DNA of 64,000 nucleotides from Streptomyces filipinensis (GTDB lineage Bacteria; Actinomycetota; Actinomycetes; Streptomycetales; Streptomycetaceae), in the NCBI RefSeq assembly GCF_014649495.1, contig NZ_BMTD01000017.1, positions 62,001 through 126,000 on the forward strand. Reading direction: 5' to 3'. The notes beneath the pieces were generated by a model that saw nothing but the letters and a program-made list of their open reading frames with translations, made no database searches and had not been told where the DNA came from. Position numbers and translations under genes: made by a program. Below, in pieces: positions 42,735 through 51,617 of this stretch; positions within the stretch are counted from its first letter, which is position 1; every line of letters begins with the position of its first letter.

Positions 42735-44279
42735 GTGTCGGCCAGCACATCCCGTACGCTCCCGCCGGAGATCGCCGAGTCCGTCTCTGTCATGGCGCTC
42801 ATTGAGCGGGGAAAGGCTGAGGGGCAGATCGCCGGCGACGATGTGCGTCGGGCCTTCGAAGCTGACCAGATTCCGGCCACTCAGTGGAAGAACGTACTGC
42901 GCAGCCTCAACCAGATTCTTGAGGAAGAGGGTGTGACGCTGATGGTCAGTGCCGCAGAGCCCAAGCGCACCCGCAAGAGCGTCGCAGCGAAGAGTCCGGC
43001 CAAGCGCACCGCCACCAAGACGGTCGCGGCGAAGACGGTGACGACCAGGAAGGCCACCACCGCCACCGCGGCCGCCCCCACGGCGTCCGCCGCTCCGGTC
43101 ACCGCCGATTCCGCCGAGGAAGCCGCACCCGCCAAGAAGGCCGCCGCCAAGAAGACGACCGCCAAGAAGGCGGTCGCCAAGAAGACCGTCGCCAAGAAGA
43201 CGGCCGCCAAGAAGACCACGGCCAAGAAGGACGACGTCGAGCTTCTTGAGGACGAGGTTCTCGAGGACACCAAGGTCGCCGACGAGCCCGAGGGTGCCGA
43301 GAGCGCGGGCTTCGTCCTGTCCGACGAGGACGAGGACGACGCGCCCGCGCAGCAGGTCGCCGCGGCCGGCGCCACCGCCGACCCGGTCAAGGACTACCTG
43401 AAGCAGATCGGCAAGGTCCCCCTGCTCAACGCCGAGCAGGAGGTCGAGCTGGCCAAGCGCATCGAGGCGGGTCTGTTCGCCGAGGACAAGCTGGCCAACG
43501 CCGACAAGCTGGCGCCGAAGCTGAAGCGCGAGCTGGAGATCATCGCCGAGGACGGCCGCCGCGCCAAGAACCACCTGCTGGAGGCCAACCTCCGTCTGGT
43601 GGTGTCCCTGGCCAAGCGCTACACCGGCCGCGGCATGCTCTTCCTGGACCTCATCCAGGAGGGCAACCTCGGTCTGATCCGCGCGGTCGAGAAGTTCGAC
43701 TACACCAAGGGCTACAAGTTCTCCACGTACGCCACCTGGTGGATCCGTCAGGCCATCACCCGCGCCATGGCCGACCAGGCCCGCACCATCCGTATCCCGG
43801 TGCACATGGTCGAGGTCATCAACAAGCTCGCGCGCGTGCAGCGCCAGATGCTCCAGGACCTGGGCCGCGAGCCCACCCCGGAGGAGCTGGCCAAGGAACT
43901 CGACATGACCCCGGAGAAGGTCATCGAGGTCCAGAAGTACGGCCGCGAGCCCATCTCGCTGCACACCCCCCTGGGTGAGGACGGCGACAGCGAGTTCGGT
44001 GACCTCATCGAGGACTCCGAGGCCGTCGTCCCGGCCGACGCGGTCAGCTTCACGCTCCTGCAGGAGCAGCTCCACTCCGTTCTGGACACCCTGTCCGAGC
44101 GCGAGGCCGGCGTCGTCTCCATGCGGTTCGGGCTCACCGACGGTCAGCCGAAGACCCTCGACGAGATCGGCAAGGTGTACGGCGTGACGCGTGAGCGCAT
44201 CCGCCAGATCGAGTCCAAGACCATGTCGAAGCTGCGCCACCCGTCGCGTTCCCAGGTGCTGCGCGACTACCTCGACTAG
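42735..44279 (+). CDS. hrdB: principal sigma factor HrdB
   Basis: 514 residues from GTG 42735. Region 1.1-like N-terminus (LPPEIAESVSVMALIERGKAEGQ), then a Lys-rich AKK-repeat and acidic segment at about 75-205. Region 1.2 follows (DPVKDYLKQIGKVPLLNAEQEVELAKRIEAG). Regions 2.1-2.4 run through NLRLVVSLAKRYTGRGMLFLDLIQEGNLGLIRAVEKFDYTKGYKFSTYATWWIRQAI. Region 4.2 is GKVYGVTRERIRQIESKTMSKLRHPSRS. It directs RNA polymerase to housekeeping promoters (-10 TAnnnT) and is essential. Strong bidirectional hairpin downstream. Confidence 0.99.
   Translation: MSASTSRTLPPEIAESVSVMALIERGKAEGQIAGDDVRRAFEADQIPATQWKNVLRSLNQILEEEGVTLMVSAAEPKRTRKSVAAKSPAKRTATKTVAAKTVTTRKATTATAAAPTASAAPVTADSAEEAAPAKKAAAKKTTAKKAVAKKTVAKKTAAKKTTAKKDDVELLEDEVLEDTKVADEPEGAESAGFVLSDEDEDDAPAQQVAAAGATADPVKDYLKQIGKVPLLNAEQEVELAKRIEAGLFAEDKLANADKLAPKLKRELEIIAEDGRRAKNHLLEANLRLVVSLAKRYTGRGMLFLDLIQEGNLGLIRAVEKFDYTKGYKFSTYATWWIRQAITRAMADQARTIRIPVHMVEVINKLARVQRQMLQDLGREPTPEELAKELDMTPEKVIEVQKYGREPISLHTPLGEDGDSEFGDLIEDSEAVVPADAVSFTLLQEQLHSVLDTLSEREAGVVSMRFGLTDGQPKTLDEIGKVYGVTRERIRQIESKTMSKLRHPSRSQVLRDYLD
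43131..43229 (+). repeat. 15-bp tandem repeat encoding AKKxx in HrdB
   Basis: Seven GCC-AAG-AAG starts occur at exact 15-bp spacing from 43131 to 43221, encoding AKKAA, AKKTT, AKKAV, AKKTV, AKKTA, AKKTT, AKK. Such arrays vary in copy number between strains and resemble histone H1-like tails. Confidence 0.9.
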
Positions 44280-44297
44280 GTCGCGGTCGTACGACGG

Positions 44298-44334
44298 CGA
44301 AGGCCCGGCTCCCCGTGTGGGAGCCGGGCCTTCG
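44298..44334 (+). terminator. terminator of hrdB
   Basis: A perfect 16-bp stem (44298-44313 with 44319-44334) with a 5-nt loop. Confidence 0.9.
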
Positions 44335-44401
44335 TGCTGCGCGCATCCACGTCGTGGATCACCCTGGGTGTTCCCAGCACCACCCGGAGTGAGGAGCCTG
44401 C

Positions 44402-45262
44402 ATGCGTCGTTCCGTTGCCCGGTCACTGATCCGGCCGCTTGCCCTGGCGGCCGCCATGACCGTCATACCCCTGGTCAACGCGACACCCGTGGCCGCCGAC
44501 AGCGTGGTGGTCGGGGGCTTTCCGATAGATGTCTCCCAGGCCCCGTGGACGGTCGCCCTGTCCAGCCGTGACCGGTTCGGCGGTACACGGGCGGGCCAGT
44601 TCTGCGGGGGCGTGGCGGTCGCACGGACGACGGTGCTCACCGCGGCTCACTGCCTCGGCGAGGATGTCCTCGGGGCCCCTCCCAGCCGCATGCGGGACCT
44701 GAAGGTCATCGCGGGCCGCACCGACCTCCTGTCGGCGGAAGGCCAGGAGATCCCCGTACGGGACGCCCGGATCAACCCCGGGTACGACAGCGAGACCCAC
44801 GCCGGCGACTTCGCCGTGATCACGCTCGCCAAGGAGCTGCCGCAGAGCGCGGTCGTCCCCATGGCGAGTGCGGGCGACCCGGCCTACACGCCGGGCACCG
44901 AGGCCCTGGTCTCCGGATGGGGTGACACCAGTGGCGCGGGCGCCTACCCGCGCACGCTGCACGCCGCACGGGTGCGTGTGCTGGCCGACGACCTCTGCAC
45001 CCGTGCCTACCCGGGTGGCCCCGACGGCACCTATCGCGCCGACAGCATGCTCTGCGCCGGAGAACCCGCCGGCGGCCCGGACGCCTGCCAGGGCGACAGT
45101 GGCGGCCCGCTGGTGGCGGCAGGGCGGCTGGTCGGGCTCGTGTCCTGGGGGAGCGGCTGCGGCAGGCCGGGCAACCCCGGCGTCTACACCCGCGTATCCG
45201 ACGTCGTACGGGGCCTGGGAGCGGCCTCAGGGAGCCAGAAACGGCCCCAGGCGCGCCCCTGA
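44402..45262 (+). CDS. secreted S1 trypsin-like serine protease
   Basis: 286 residues. The signal peptide (MRRSVARSLIRPLALAAAMTVIPLVNATPVAA) ends near residue 32, and the mature start VVVGGF resembles the trypsin IVGG zymogen-activation site. Triad: His83 in LTAAHCLG, Asp in HAGDFAVITL, Ser in CQGDSGGPLV. Cysteines flank as in chymotrypsin-fold enzymes. It is exported and extracellular. GGAGTGAGGAG precedes ATG 44402. Its place just after hrdB is conserved in Streptomyces as I recall. Specificity is probably trypsin-like: GPDACQGDSGG has an Asp six residues before the catalytic Ser. Confidence 0.95.
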   Translation: MRRSVARSLIRPLALAAAMTVIPLVNATPVAADSVVVGGFPIDVSQAPWTVALSSRDRFGGTRAGQFCGGVAVARTTVLTAAHCLGEDVLGAPPSRMRDLKVIAGRTDLLSAEGQEIPVRDARINPGYDSETHAGDFAVITLAKELPQSAVVPMASAGDPAYTPGTEALVSGWGDTSGAGAYPRTLHAARVRVLADDLCTRAYPGGPDGTYRADSMLCAGEPAGGPDACQGDSGGPLVAAGRLVGLVSWGSGCGRPGNPGVYTRVSDVVRGLGAASGSQKRPQARP

Positions 45263-45284
45263 GGCGCTCGCACGGGGCATGAGC

Positions 45285-45320
45285 ACGGGCGGCCGCTCCA
45301 CGGCAGGAGCGGCCGCCCGT
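45285..45320. terminator. bidirectional terminator between the protease and DUF7455 genes
   Basis: A perfect 15-bp stem (45285-45299 with 45306-45320) with a 6-nt loop. Confidence 0.85.
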
Positions 45321-45362
45321 TCACCGGCCTGCGCCGGGGCTGGCTCGTCGTGTGTGCGAGAT

Positions 45363-45599
45363 TCAGCGCTCTTCTTCGGAAGCGGTGCCCGTGCCCGGAA
45401 GGGACGTCAGCCGCTCCGTCTCGTCCTGTATCTCAGCGGCGATCTTCTTGAGTTCCGGCTCGAACTTGCGACCGTGGTGGGCGCAGAAGAGCAGTTCTCC
45501 GCCGCTCAGCAAGACGACGCGCAGGTATGCCTGGGCGCCGCAGCGGTCGCAGCGATCGGCGGCCGTCAGCGGGCTCGCGGGGGTCAGAACAGTAGTCAC
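45363..45599 (-). CDS. DUF7455-like small zinc-finger protein
   Basis: 78 residues from ATG 45599. CDRCGAQAYLRVVLLSGGELLFCAHHGRKFEP gives a CxxC-x17-CxHH-type putative zinc site. The C-terminal half is a Glu/Lys helix. Short proteins of this type are conserved near hrdB in actinobacteria. The role is unknown; the compact ribbon and charged tail would suit RNA polymerase or nucleic-acid contacts (inference). GAAGAGGCGAC lies upstream. Confidence 0.8.
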   Translation of the reverse strand: MTTVLTPASPLTAADRCDRCGAQAYLRVVLLSGGELLFCAHHGRKFEPELKKIAAEIQDETERLTSLPGTGTASEEER

Positions 45600-46040
45600 G
45601 TCGCCTCTTCTCTAGCTCGACGAGCTGTCGTACCAGGGTCAACATCCAACCAGCCCGAAAACGTTCCCGCTCGTGGCTTTTCCTCGAAAAAATTCTTCCG
45701 GGGCGGCTGTTTGCTGCCGGTTGGCGGCGAATGTGCCGTAGTGCGTCTCTTGTGCTGCTTACGGTTTCGCGCAGTGTTGTGTCTCGGTCCTCCAGGCCGG
45801 GTTGCCTGTTGTTCATGAGGACGTGCCCGGAGCCTAAATGGTTCATGCCTCCAAGGGAACGTGATGTGTACTTCACTCCATCGAGGGATCGAACACGCAT
45901 GCGAGCGTGGACTAGTCTGAGTTCTCGACGAGGGTGGCGTTACACCGGCTCTACCAGGCCTCGGTACCCTCTGAGCGGCAACCGAAGCCGTCCCCTTACC
46001 CAGTAGGGGGTCAACTGAAATTCAGCGAGGAGCGAACCGC
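45600..46040. other. intergenic region upstream of parE
   Basis: No protein-like frame is supported. GAGGAG lies about 10 nt upstream of the parE start. AT-richer blocks at 45686-45700 and 45820-45880 may hold promoters for the divergent small gene and for parE, but I cannot place them. Confidence 0.45.
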
Positions 46041-48164
46041 GTGACCGCCGACACGTCCGTGCCGTCCACAGCGCTGCTGGCAGGAGCAGACCGGGACGGT
46101 TCCAACTACACCGCGCGGCACCTGCTCGTCCTCGAGGGCCTCGAGGCCGTGCGCAAGCGCCCTGGCATGTACATCGGCTCGACCGACAGCCGCGGTCTGA
46201 TGCACTGCCTCTGGGAGATCATCGACAACTCCGTCGACGAGGCCCTCGCAGGTGTCTGCGACCGCATCGAGGTGGTCCTCCACGACGACGGCTCCGTGGA
46301 GGTGCGCGACAACGGCCGCGGCATCCCCGTGGACGTCGAGCCCAGGACCGGCCTGTCCGGCGTCGAGGTCGTCATGACCAAACTGCACGCGGGCGGAAAG
46401 TTCGGCGGCGGCTCGTACGCCGCCTCCGGCGGTCTGCACGGCGTCGGCGCCTCCGTGGTCAACGCCCTGTCCGCCCGTCTCGACGTCGAGGTGGACCGCG
46501 GCGGCCACACCCACGCCATCAGCTTCCGGCGTGGTGTGCCGGGCGCCTTCGGGGCCGACGGCGCCGAGGCGAAGTTCGAGGCCAAGAGCGGGCTGCGCAA
46601 GACCAAGAAGATCCCCAGGACCCGCACCGGCACGCGCGTGCGGTACTGGGCCGACCGGCAGATCTTCCTCAAGGACGCCAAGCTCTCCCTGGAGAACCTG
46701 CACCAGCGCGCCCGCCAGACCGCCTTCCTGGTGCCGGGCCTGACCATCGTCGTCCGCGACGAGCTCGGCCTCGGCGAGGGCGGCAGCAAGGGCGAGGAGT
46801 CCTTCCGCTTCGACGGCGGCATCAGCGAGTTCTGTGAGTACCTGGCGGGCGACAGGCCGGTCTGCGACGTGCTGCGCTTCTCGGGCCAGGGGACCTTCAA
46901 GGAGACCGTTCCGGTCCTGGACGAGCACGGTCAGATGACCCCCACCGAGGTCACCCGCGAGCTGGGCGTCGACATCGCCATGCGCTGGGGCACCGGCTAC
47001 GACACCACGACCCGGTCCTTCGTCAACATCATCGCCACGCCGAAGGGCGGCACCCATGTCGCCGGCTTCGAACAGGCTCTCACCCAGACGCTGAACGACG
47101 TCCTGCGGGCCAAGAAGATGCTGCGCGTGGCCGAGGACAACATCGTCAAGGACGACGCCCTGGAGGGCCTCACCGCCGTCGTCACCGTGCGCCTGGCCGA
47201 GCCGCAGTTCGAGGGTCAGACCAAGGAGGTCCTCGGTACGTCGGCGGCCCGCCGCATCGTGAACAACGTGGTCACCAAGGAACTGAAGGCGTTCCTGACC
47301 GCCACCAAGCGGGACGCCGCCGCCCAGGCCCGGGTCGTCATGGAGAAGGTGGTGGCCGCCGCCCGTACGCGCGTCGCGGCCCGCCAGCACAAGGACGCCC
47401 AGCGGCGTAAGACCGCCCTGGAGTCCTCGTCCCTGCCGGCGAAGCTCGCCGACTGCCGCAGCGACGACGTCGACCGCAGCGAGCTCTTCATCGTCGAGGG
47501 CGACTCCGCGCTCGGTACGGCCAAGCTGGCGCGGAACTCCGAGTTCCAGGCCCTGCTGCCGATCCGCGGCAAGATCCTGAACGTGCAGCGGTCGTCCGTG
47601 ACCGACATGCTCAAGAACGCGGAGTGCGGCGCGATCATCCAGGTCATAGGAGCGGGCTCGGGGCGTACCTTCGACATCGACCAGGCCCGCTACGGCAAGA
47701 TCATCATGATGACCGACGCCGATGTGGACGGCTCCCACATCCGCTGCCTGCTGCTCACGCTGTTCCAGCGCTACATGCGGCCGATGGTCGAGGCCGGCCG
47801 GGTCTTCGCCGCTGTGCCGCCGCTGCACCGCATCGAGATCGTCCAGCCGAAGAAGGGCCAGGACAAGTACGTCTACACGTACTCGGACCGCGAGCTGCGC
47901 GACAAGCTCATGGAGTTCCAGAGCAAGGGCATCCGGTACAAGGACTCCATCCAGCGCTACAAGGGTCTGGGCGAGATGGACGCCGACCAGCTGGCCGAGA
48001 CCACGATGGACCCCCGCCACCGCACCCTGCGGCGGATCAACCTCGCCGACCTGGAGGCCGCTGAGCAGGTCTTCGACCTGCTGATGGGCAACGACGTGGC
48101 GCCCCGCAAGGAGTTCATCTCCAACTCGGCGGCCACGCTGGACCGGTCGCGCATCGACGCGTAG
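46041..48164 (+). CDS. parE: DNA topoisomerase IV subunit B (ParE/GyrB family)
   Basis: 707 residues from GTG 46041, with GAGGAG about 10 nt upstream. GHKL ATPase motifs: ENxxD in IIDNSVDEALAG, DNGRGIPVDV and SGGLHGVGASVVNALS. Toprim domain: ELFIVEGDSALGTAKLARN (Glu) and MMTDADVDGSHIRCLLLTLF (DxD). C-terminal IQRYKGLGEMDADQLAETTMDPRHR is typical. Lengths and the SYAASGGLHG variant fit actinobacterial ParE rather than GyrB, which lies near oriC. It decatenates replicated chromosomes. The partner parC is outside the window. Confidence 0.95.
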   Translation: MTADTSVPSTALLAGADRDGSNYTARHLLVLEGLEAVRKRPGMYIGSTDSRGLMHCLWEIIDNSVDEALAGVCDRIEVVLHDDGSVEVRDNGRGIPVDVEPRTGLSGVEVVMTKLHAGGKFGGGSYAASGGLHGVGASVVNALSARLDVEVDRGGHTHAISFRRGVPGAFGADGAEAKFEAKSGLRKTKKIPRTRTGTRVRYWADRQIFLKDAKLSLENLHQRARQTAFLVPGLTIVVRDELGLGEGGSKGEESFRFDGGISEFCEYLAGDRPVCDVLRFSGQGTFKETVPVLDEHGQMTPTEVTRELGVDIAMRWGTGYDTTTRSFVNIIATPKGGTHVAGFEQALTQTLNDVLRAKKMLRVAEDNIVKDDALEGLTAVVTVRLAEPQFEGQTKEVLGTSAARRIVNNVVTKELKAFLTATKRDAAAQARVVMEKVVAAARTRVAARQHKDAQRRKTALESSSLPAKLADCRSDDVDRSELFIVEGDSALGTAKLARNSEFQALLPIRGKILNVQRSSVTDMLKNAECGAIIQVIGAGSGRTFDIDQARYGKIIMMTDADVDGSHIRCLLLTLFQRYMRPMVEAGRVFAAVPPLHRIEIVQPKKGQDKYVYTYSDRELRDKLMEFQSKGIRYKDSIQRYKGLGEMDADQLAETTMDPRHRTLRRINLADLEAAEQVFDLLMGNDVAPRKEFISNSAATLDRSRIDA

Positions 48165-48643
48165 CCGCCGCGCCGGGCTTCGGCCGACAGGTTTGCCCGC
48201 GGCGGGTTGAGCGGGGTACGCCCGGGGCGGCGCGAGCGGAGTCGGTTCGGAGCCGGCCGCGCCGCGCCCGCGGGGCTCGGGTGCCTGCGGGGCCGGGGAG
48301 CCGGCGAAGGGCGACGGTGAGCCGTTCTCCGCCGACCCGAGGCCGTCCTCGCGGGCCGGGCGGGGGCCGGCGGCCCGGCGGGGCTGTGGGCGCGGCTCGC
48401 GTTCGACCGGGGCGTCCGCCGGCCCACCACGAGCTGTACCGGCCGACGGGACCTTGCCCTGTCTGCCCTCCGCCCCTCAGCCGTCCCCCACGTGGTTCTA
48501 CACCCGTGGGTGGAGACGGACCGCTGCAGGATTCCACCCGTGATCCACCCCGGCGCCGATCTCCCGACCTGCGCTTTTCCGTAGCTTCGTAGGTGTCGGC
48601 AGCGCCCGCTCCCGGCACCTTCTTCTCGCTCACGGAGGCTCTG
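48165..48643 (+). other. intergenic region upstream of the sensor operon
   Basis: No supported gene. Near the operon are an 8-bp palindrome CCACGTGG (48488-48495), CACCC-GT-GGGTG (48501-48512) and a second CACCCGTG (48535-48542). TAGCTT and TAGGTG hexamers lie further down. These may be binding sites for the operon's response regulator. Confidence 0.4.
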
Positions 48644-49165
48644 ATGTCCGGGTTCGCCAACGCGCTGGTGATCGTGGCCGTCGCCGCCATAGTGATCGCG
48701 CGGCAGTTCCGTGCCCGCGCGATCAACACCGACCGGCGCTGGTGGCTGATCCCCGTGATCCTCGGCGTGGTCGCGCTGCGCGAGCCCGGCATCCTCGACG
48801 CTCACCACCGAACGGAATCCGCCGTACTGCTCGTGGTGGAGCTGCTCGTCGGTCTGGCCACCGGCGCCGGATGGGCCTGGACGACCCGTATCTGGACCGA
48901 ACCGGACGGTGTCGTGTGGACCAAGAGCACCAAGGCGAGCATCGCCGTATGGGTCGTGGGCATCGCCCTGCGGATCGGTGTCTTCGGCATCGGCCACGCG
49001 CTCGGTCTGCACCAGGACAGCGCCGCCCTGATGCTCGGACTCGCCACCACCCTGCTGGTCCGCGGCGGAATCCTGGTCTGGCGTGCCCAGCCCCTCGGCG
49101 CCGTGAACCGCCCCGCCCCGGCGTACGGTGACGACATGCGGTCGGTCAGGAGGGAGCGCGCGTGA
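48644..49165 (+). CDS. CcdC/DUF1453-like membrane protein
   Basis: 173 residues from ATG 48644, set by GGAGG at about 48633-48637. About five hydrophobic segments: ALVIVAVAAIVIARQF, WWLIPVILGVVAL, SAVLLVVELLVGLATGAGWAW, IAVWVVGIALRIGVFGIG and LMLGLATTLLVRGGILVW. The RRWWLIPVI and TRIWTEPDGVVWTKST motifs fit the CcdC-like DUF1453 family. Its stop overlaps the kinase start by 4 bp, so translation is coupled and the protein probably works with the sensor, for instance as an accessory membrane signal component (inference). Confidence 0.82.
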   Translation: MSGFANALVIVAVAAIVIARQFRARAINTDRRWWLIPVILGVVALREPGILDAHHRTESAVLLVVELLVGLATGAGWAWTTRIWTEPDGVVWTKSTKASIAVWVVGIALRIGVFGIGHALGLHQDSAALMLGLATTLLVRGGILVWRAQPLGAVNRPAPAYGDDMRSVRRERA

Positions 49166-50313
49166 CGGAGAACGCCTGGACTCGCTGGCCGTCGCAAGAG
49201 GCGCTCGGCCGTGCCGGAATCAGCCAACGCCGGCGCATGCTGGCCTGGGCCGTCAGGGCCCTTGTGATCGCCCTGCTGCTGTGGGGCGCGTACAACCAGA
49301 AGCACGTCGGTATCTGGAGCGGACTCGCGGCGATGGCCGGGGTCGTCGCCGCCGCTCTCCTCGCCTGGGCCTTCTACCGGACCACCTACCAGCACCGGCT
49401 GGTGCCTTCCCTGACGCTGCTGGCCGCGCTGATGGGCCTGGCGGTCGGCGCCGAGGCCGCCGGGTTCAGGGGACTGGCCCTGGTGCTCTGGTGCGGCTGC
49501 GGGGTCACCGCCCTGGAGCGGCTGCCCCTCGCGGCCGCGACTCCCGTGACGTCGGTGGGCCTGGCCGCGTACTCCGCTTTCAACAACGACGTGTGGCTGA
49601 CCACGGCCGCCTCGGTGGTGGGCATGGCCCTCGCCGGATACGTCCTGCGGCTGGACGCGGAGGCTCGTGGCAACGCACAGCGGCTGCTCACCCAGGAGCG
49701 GGCAGCCAGGGCGGCCGAGGCGGAGTCCGCGGCACTGGCCGAGCGAGCGCGGATCGCACGGGAGATCCACGACGTGCTCGCCCACAGCCTCTCGGCGCAA
49801 CTGGTGCACCTGGAGGCGGCCCGGCTGCTGATCGAGAACGGCGCGGACCGCGAGCGGATCCTGGAGCGGGTGGTGGCCGCCCGGGGCATGGCCCGGGACG
49901 GACTCGCCGAGACCAGACAGGCACTGTCCGCGCTGCGGGGCGATCTGACCCCGCTGGAGGACTTCCTGAGCGAACTCGTCAGCGGGTCCGACGGCGCCGA
50001 GGTCACCGTGACGGGTGAGCGCAGGCCGCTGTCGGCCGAGGCCTCCCAGACCGTGCGCAGAGTCGCCCAGGAGGCGTTGACGAACGTCCGCAAGCACGCC
50101 CAGGGCGCCAAGGTGCAGCTGCGGCTCGACTACGGCGAGCACGAAGTGACGCTGGACGTAAGGGACTCGGGCGGCCGGCCGGGCGAACTCACGGGGTCCG
50201 GAGGGGGGTACGGTCTGCTGGGCATGCGGGAGCGTGCCGAGCTGCTGGGCGGCTCTCTGGACGCGGGGGCGGGCGAGGAAGGGTTCGTGGTGACGCTGAG
50301 GGTGCCGGTATGA
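49162..50313 (+). CDS. NarL-type sensor histidine kinase
   Basis: 383 residues. About five or six N-terminal membrane segments to about residue 160, with no large extracellular loop, then a coiled segment (AEARGNAQRLLTQERAARAAEAESAALAERARIAR). The HisKA_3 phosphoacceptor is His203 in REIHDVLAHSLSAQL. The HATPase domain has RVAQEALTNVRKHAQ (N box) and GYGLLGMRERAELLGG (G box). It overlaps the upstream membrane protein and the downstream regulator by 4 bp each, so all three are coupled. The membrane-embedded sensor suggests detection of envelope or membrane state (inference). Confidence 0.93.
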   Translation: MTENAWTRWPSQEALGRAGISQRRRMLAWAVRALVIALLLWGAYNQKHVGIWSGLAAMAGVVAAALLAWAFYRTTYQHRLVPSLTLLAALMGLAVGAEAAGFRGLALVLWCGCGVTALERLPLAAATPVTSVGLAAYSAFNNDVWLTTAASVVGMALAGYVLRLDAEARGNAQRLLTQERAARAAEAESAALAERARIAREIHDVLAHSLSAQLVHLEAARLLIENGADRERILERVVAARGMARDGLAETRQALSALRGDLTPLEDFLSELVSGSDGAEVTVTGERRPLSAEASQTVRRVAQEALTNVRKHAQGAKVQLRLDYGEHEVTLDVRDSGGRPGELTGSGGGYGLLGMRERAELLGGSLDAGAGEEGFVVTLRVPV

Positions 50314-50999
50314 CGCAGACGGAGGGGGAGAAGCAGCCCGCACGGGTGGTGGTCGCCGACGACCAGACCGTGGTCCGGGAGGGCATCGTGATGCTGCTCG
50401 GGCTGCTGCCCGGGGTTCAGGTCGTGGGTGCCGCGGGAGACGGCGAGGAGGCGGTGCGACTGGTCGCGGAACTGGCCCCGGACGTCGTCCTGATGGACCT
50501 CAGGATGCCCCGCTGCGACGGCGTGGAGGCCACCCGGCGGATCCGGGCGCAGTACCCCGGGACCCAGGTCGTGGTGCTCACGACGTACGCGGACGACGAG
50601 TCGTTGTTCCCCGCGCTGCGTGCCGGCGCCCGGGGCTACCTGACCAAGGACGCCGGCGGTGACGAGATCGTGCGTGCCGTGGAGAGCGTGCTGTCGGGCG
50701 ACGCGGGGCTGTCGCCGAGCGTCCAGCGCCGGTTGCTGGAGCGGCTGTCGCAGCCCGAGGCCGGCCCCTCGGTGACGGCCGACGCGCCGCCCGACGGACT
50801 GACCGCGCGGGAGACCGAGGTCCTGGTGCTGATCGCCGAGGGTTTCAGTAATCAGGAGATCGCCCGCAAGCTGCATGTCTCGACCGCGACGGTGAAGACA
50901 CACATCAACAACCTCTTCTCGAAGACCGGCCTCAAGGACCGTGCCCAGGCGGTGCGTTACGCCTACGGCAAGGGGCTGGTGCGGCCGCCCGCGCAGTGA
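50310..50999 (+). CDS. NarL/LuxR-type response regulator
   Basis: 229 residues. Receiver domain with acidic pair ADD at 16-18, phosphoacceptor Asp63 in VLMDLRMP and Lys in LTKDAGGDE. The LuxR helix-turn-helix is LTARETEVLVLIAEGFSNQEIARKLHVSTATVKTHINNLFSKTGLKDR. It starts inside the end of the kinase gene (ATGA overlap) and is its partner. Candidate binding repeats lie before the operon. Confidence 0.95.
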   Translation: MTQTEGEKQPARVVVADDQTVVREGIVMLLGLLPGVQVVGAAGDGEEAVRLVAELAPDVVLMDLRMPRCDGVEATRRIRAQYPGTQVVVLTTYADDESLFPALRAGARGYLTKDAGGDEIVRAVESVLSGDAGLSPSVQRRLLERLSQPEAGPSVTADAPPDGLTARETEVLVLIAEGFSNQEIARKLHVSTATVKTHINNLFSKTGLKDRAQAVRYAYGKGLVRPPAQ

Positions 51000-51068
51000 A
51001 TCACCTGATGGGGTGAAGAGCCGAGGGAAGAAGAGTCAGGGATCTTCCCGATCTGTCCATCCTTGGGC

Positions 51069-51617
51069 ATGCAGTCAAGCGATGATCGTCCCCGGGGAGC
51101 CGGGGACGGTCCCGAGAGTTCGGCCGAGAACCAGGAAGACCGTGGGGTACCGCCCTCCCGCGAGGCGACGCACGAGGACCCTTGGTACGACACGCTGGCC
51201 TCCGGCTGGGGCGAGCCGGACGGCACCGGTGTGCCGGCGGCCGCCGTGCCGCCTGCTCGCGGAGAGTGGGGCGGAGCGGACCCGAGAGCCCGGGACGTGT
51301 ACGTCGAGGTGCAGCGCAGCGCGGCCTTCCAGGAGGTGCGCGCCAGGTACCGGCGGTTCGTCGTACCCGGCGTCGCCGTCTTCCTCGTCTGGTACATGAG
51401 TTACCTGGTCACCGCCACGACCGCGCCCGGACTCATGGCCCGGTCCGTGGCCGGAGCGGTCAATGTGGGCATGCTGGCCGGGCTCGGACAGTTCCTCACC
51501 ACGTTCCTGTTCGCCTGGGCCTACGCCCGGCATGCGCGGCTGCGCCGGGACCGGGCGGCGCTGGAGCTGCGCTGGGACACCCAGGAACTGACCCGCGGAC
51601 GGGGAGGCGCCTCGTGA
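51069..51617 (+). CDS. DUF485 membrane protein linked to a symporter
   Basis: 182 residues from ATG 51069. A hydrophilic N-terminal 90 residues precedes the DUF485 core: RSAAFQEVRARYRRFVVPGVAVFLVWYMSYLVTATTAPGLMA, then VNVGMLAGLGQFLTTFLFAWAYARHARLRRDRAALELR. DUF485 proteins are small two-helix partners encoded before acetate/pyruvate-type sodium:solute symporters. The stop overlaps the symporter GTG by 4 bp, so production is coupled. Confidence 0.9.
   Translation: MQSSDDRPRGAGDGPESSAENQEDRGVPPSREATHEDPWYDTLASGWGEPDGTGVPAAAVPPARGEWGGADPRARDVYVEVQRSAAFQEVRARYRRFVVPGVAVFLVWYMSYLVTATTAPGLMARSVAGAVNVGMLAGLGQFLTTFLFAWAYARHARLRRDRAALELRWDTQELTRGRGGAS

Noticed and set aside
45884..45897. CGAAC followed by a GC-rich stretch, considered as an SOS box for parE
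   Set aside because: The second half-site GTTCG is missing.
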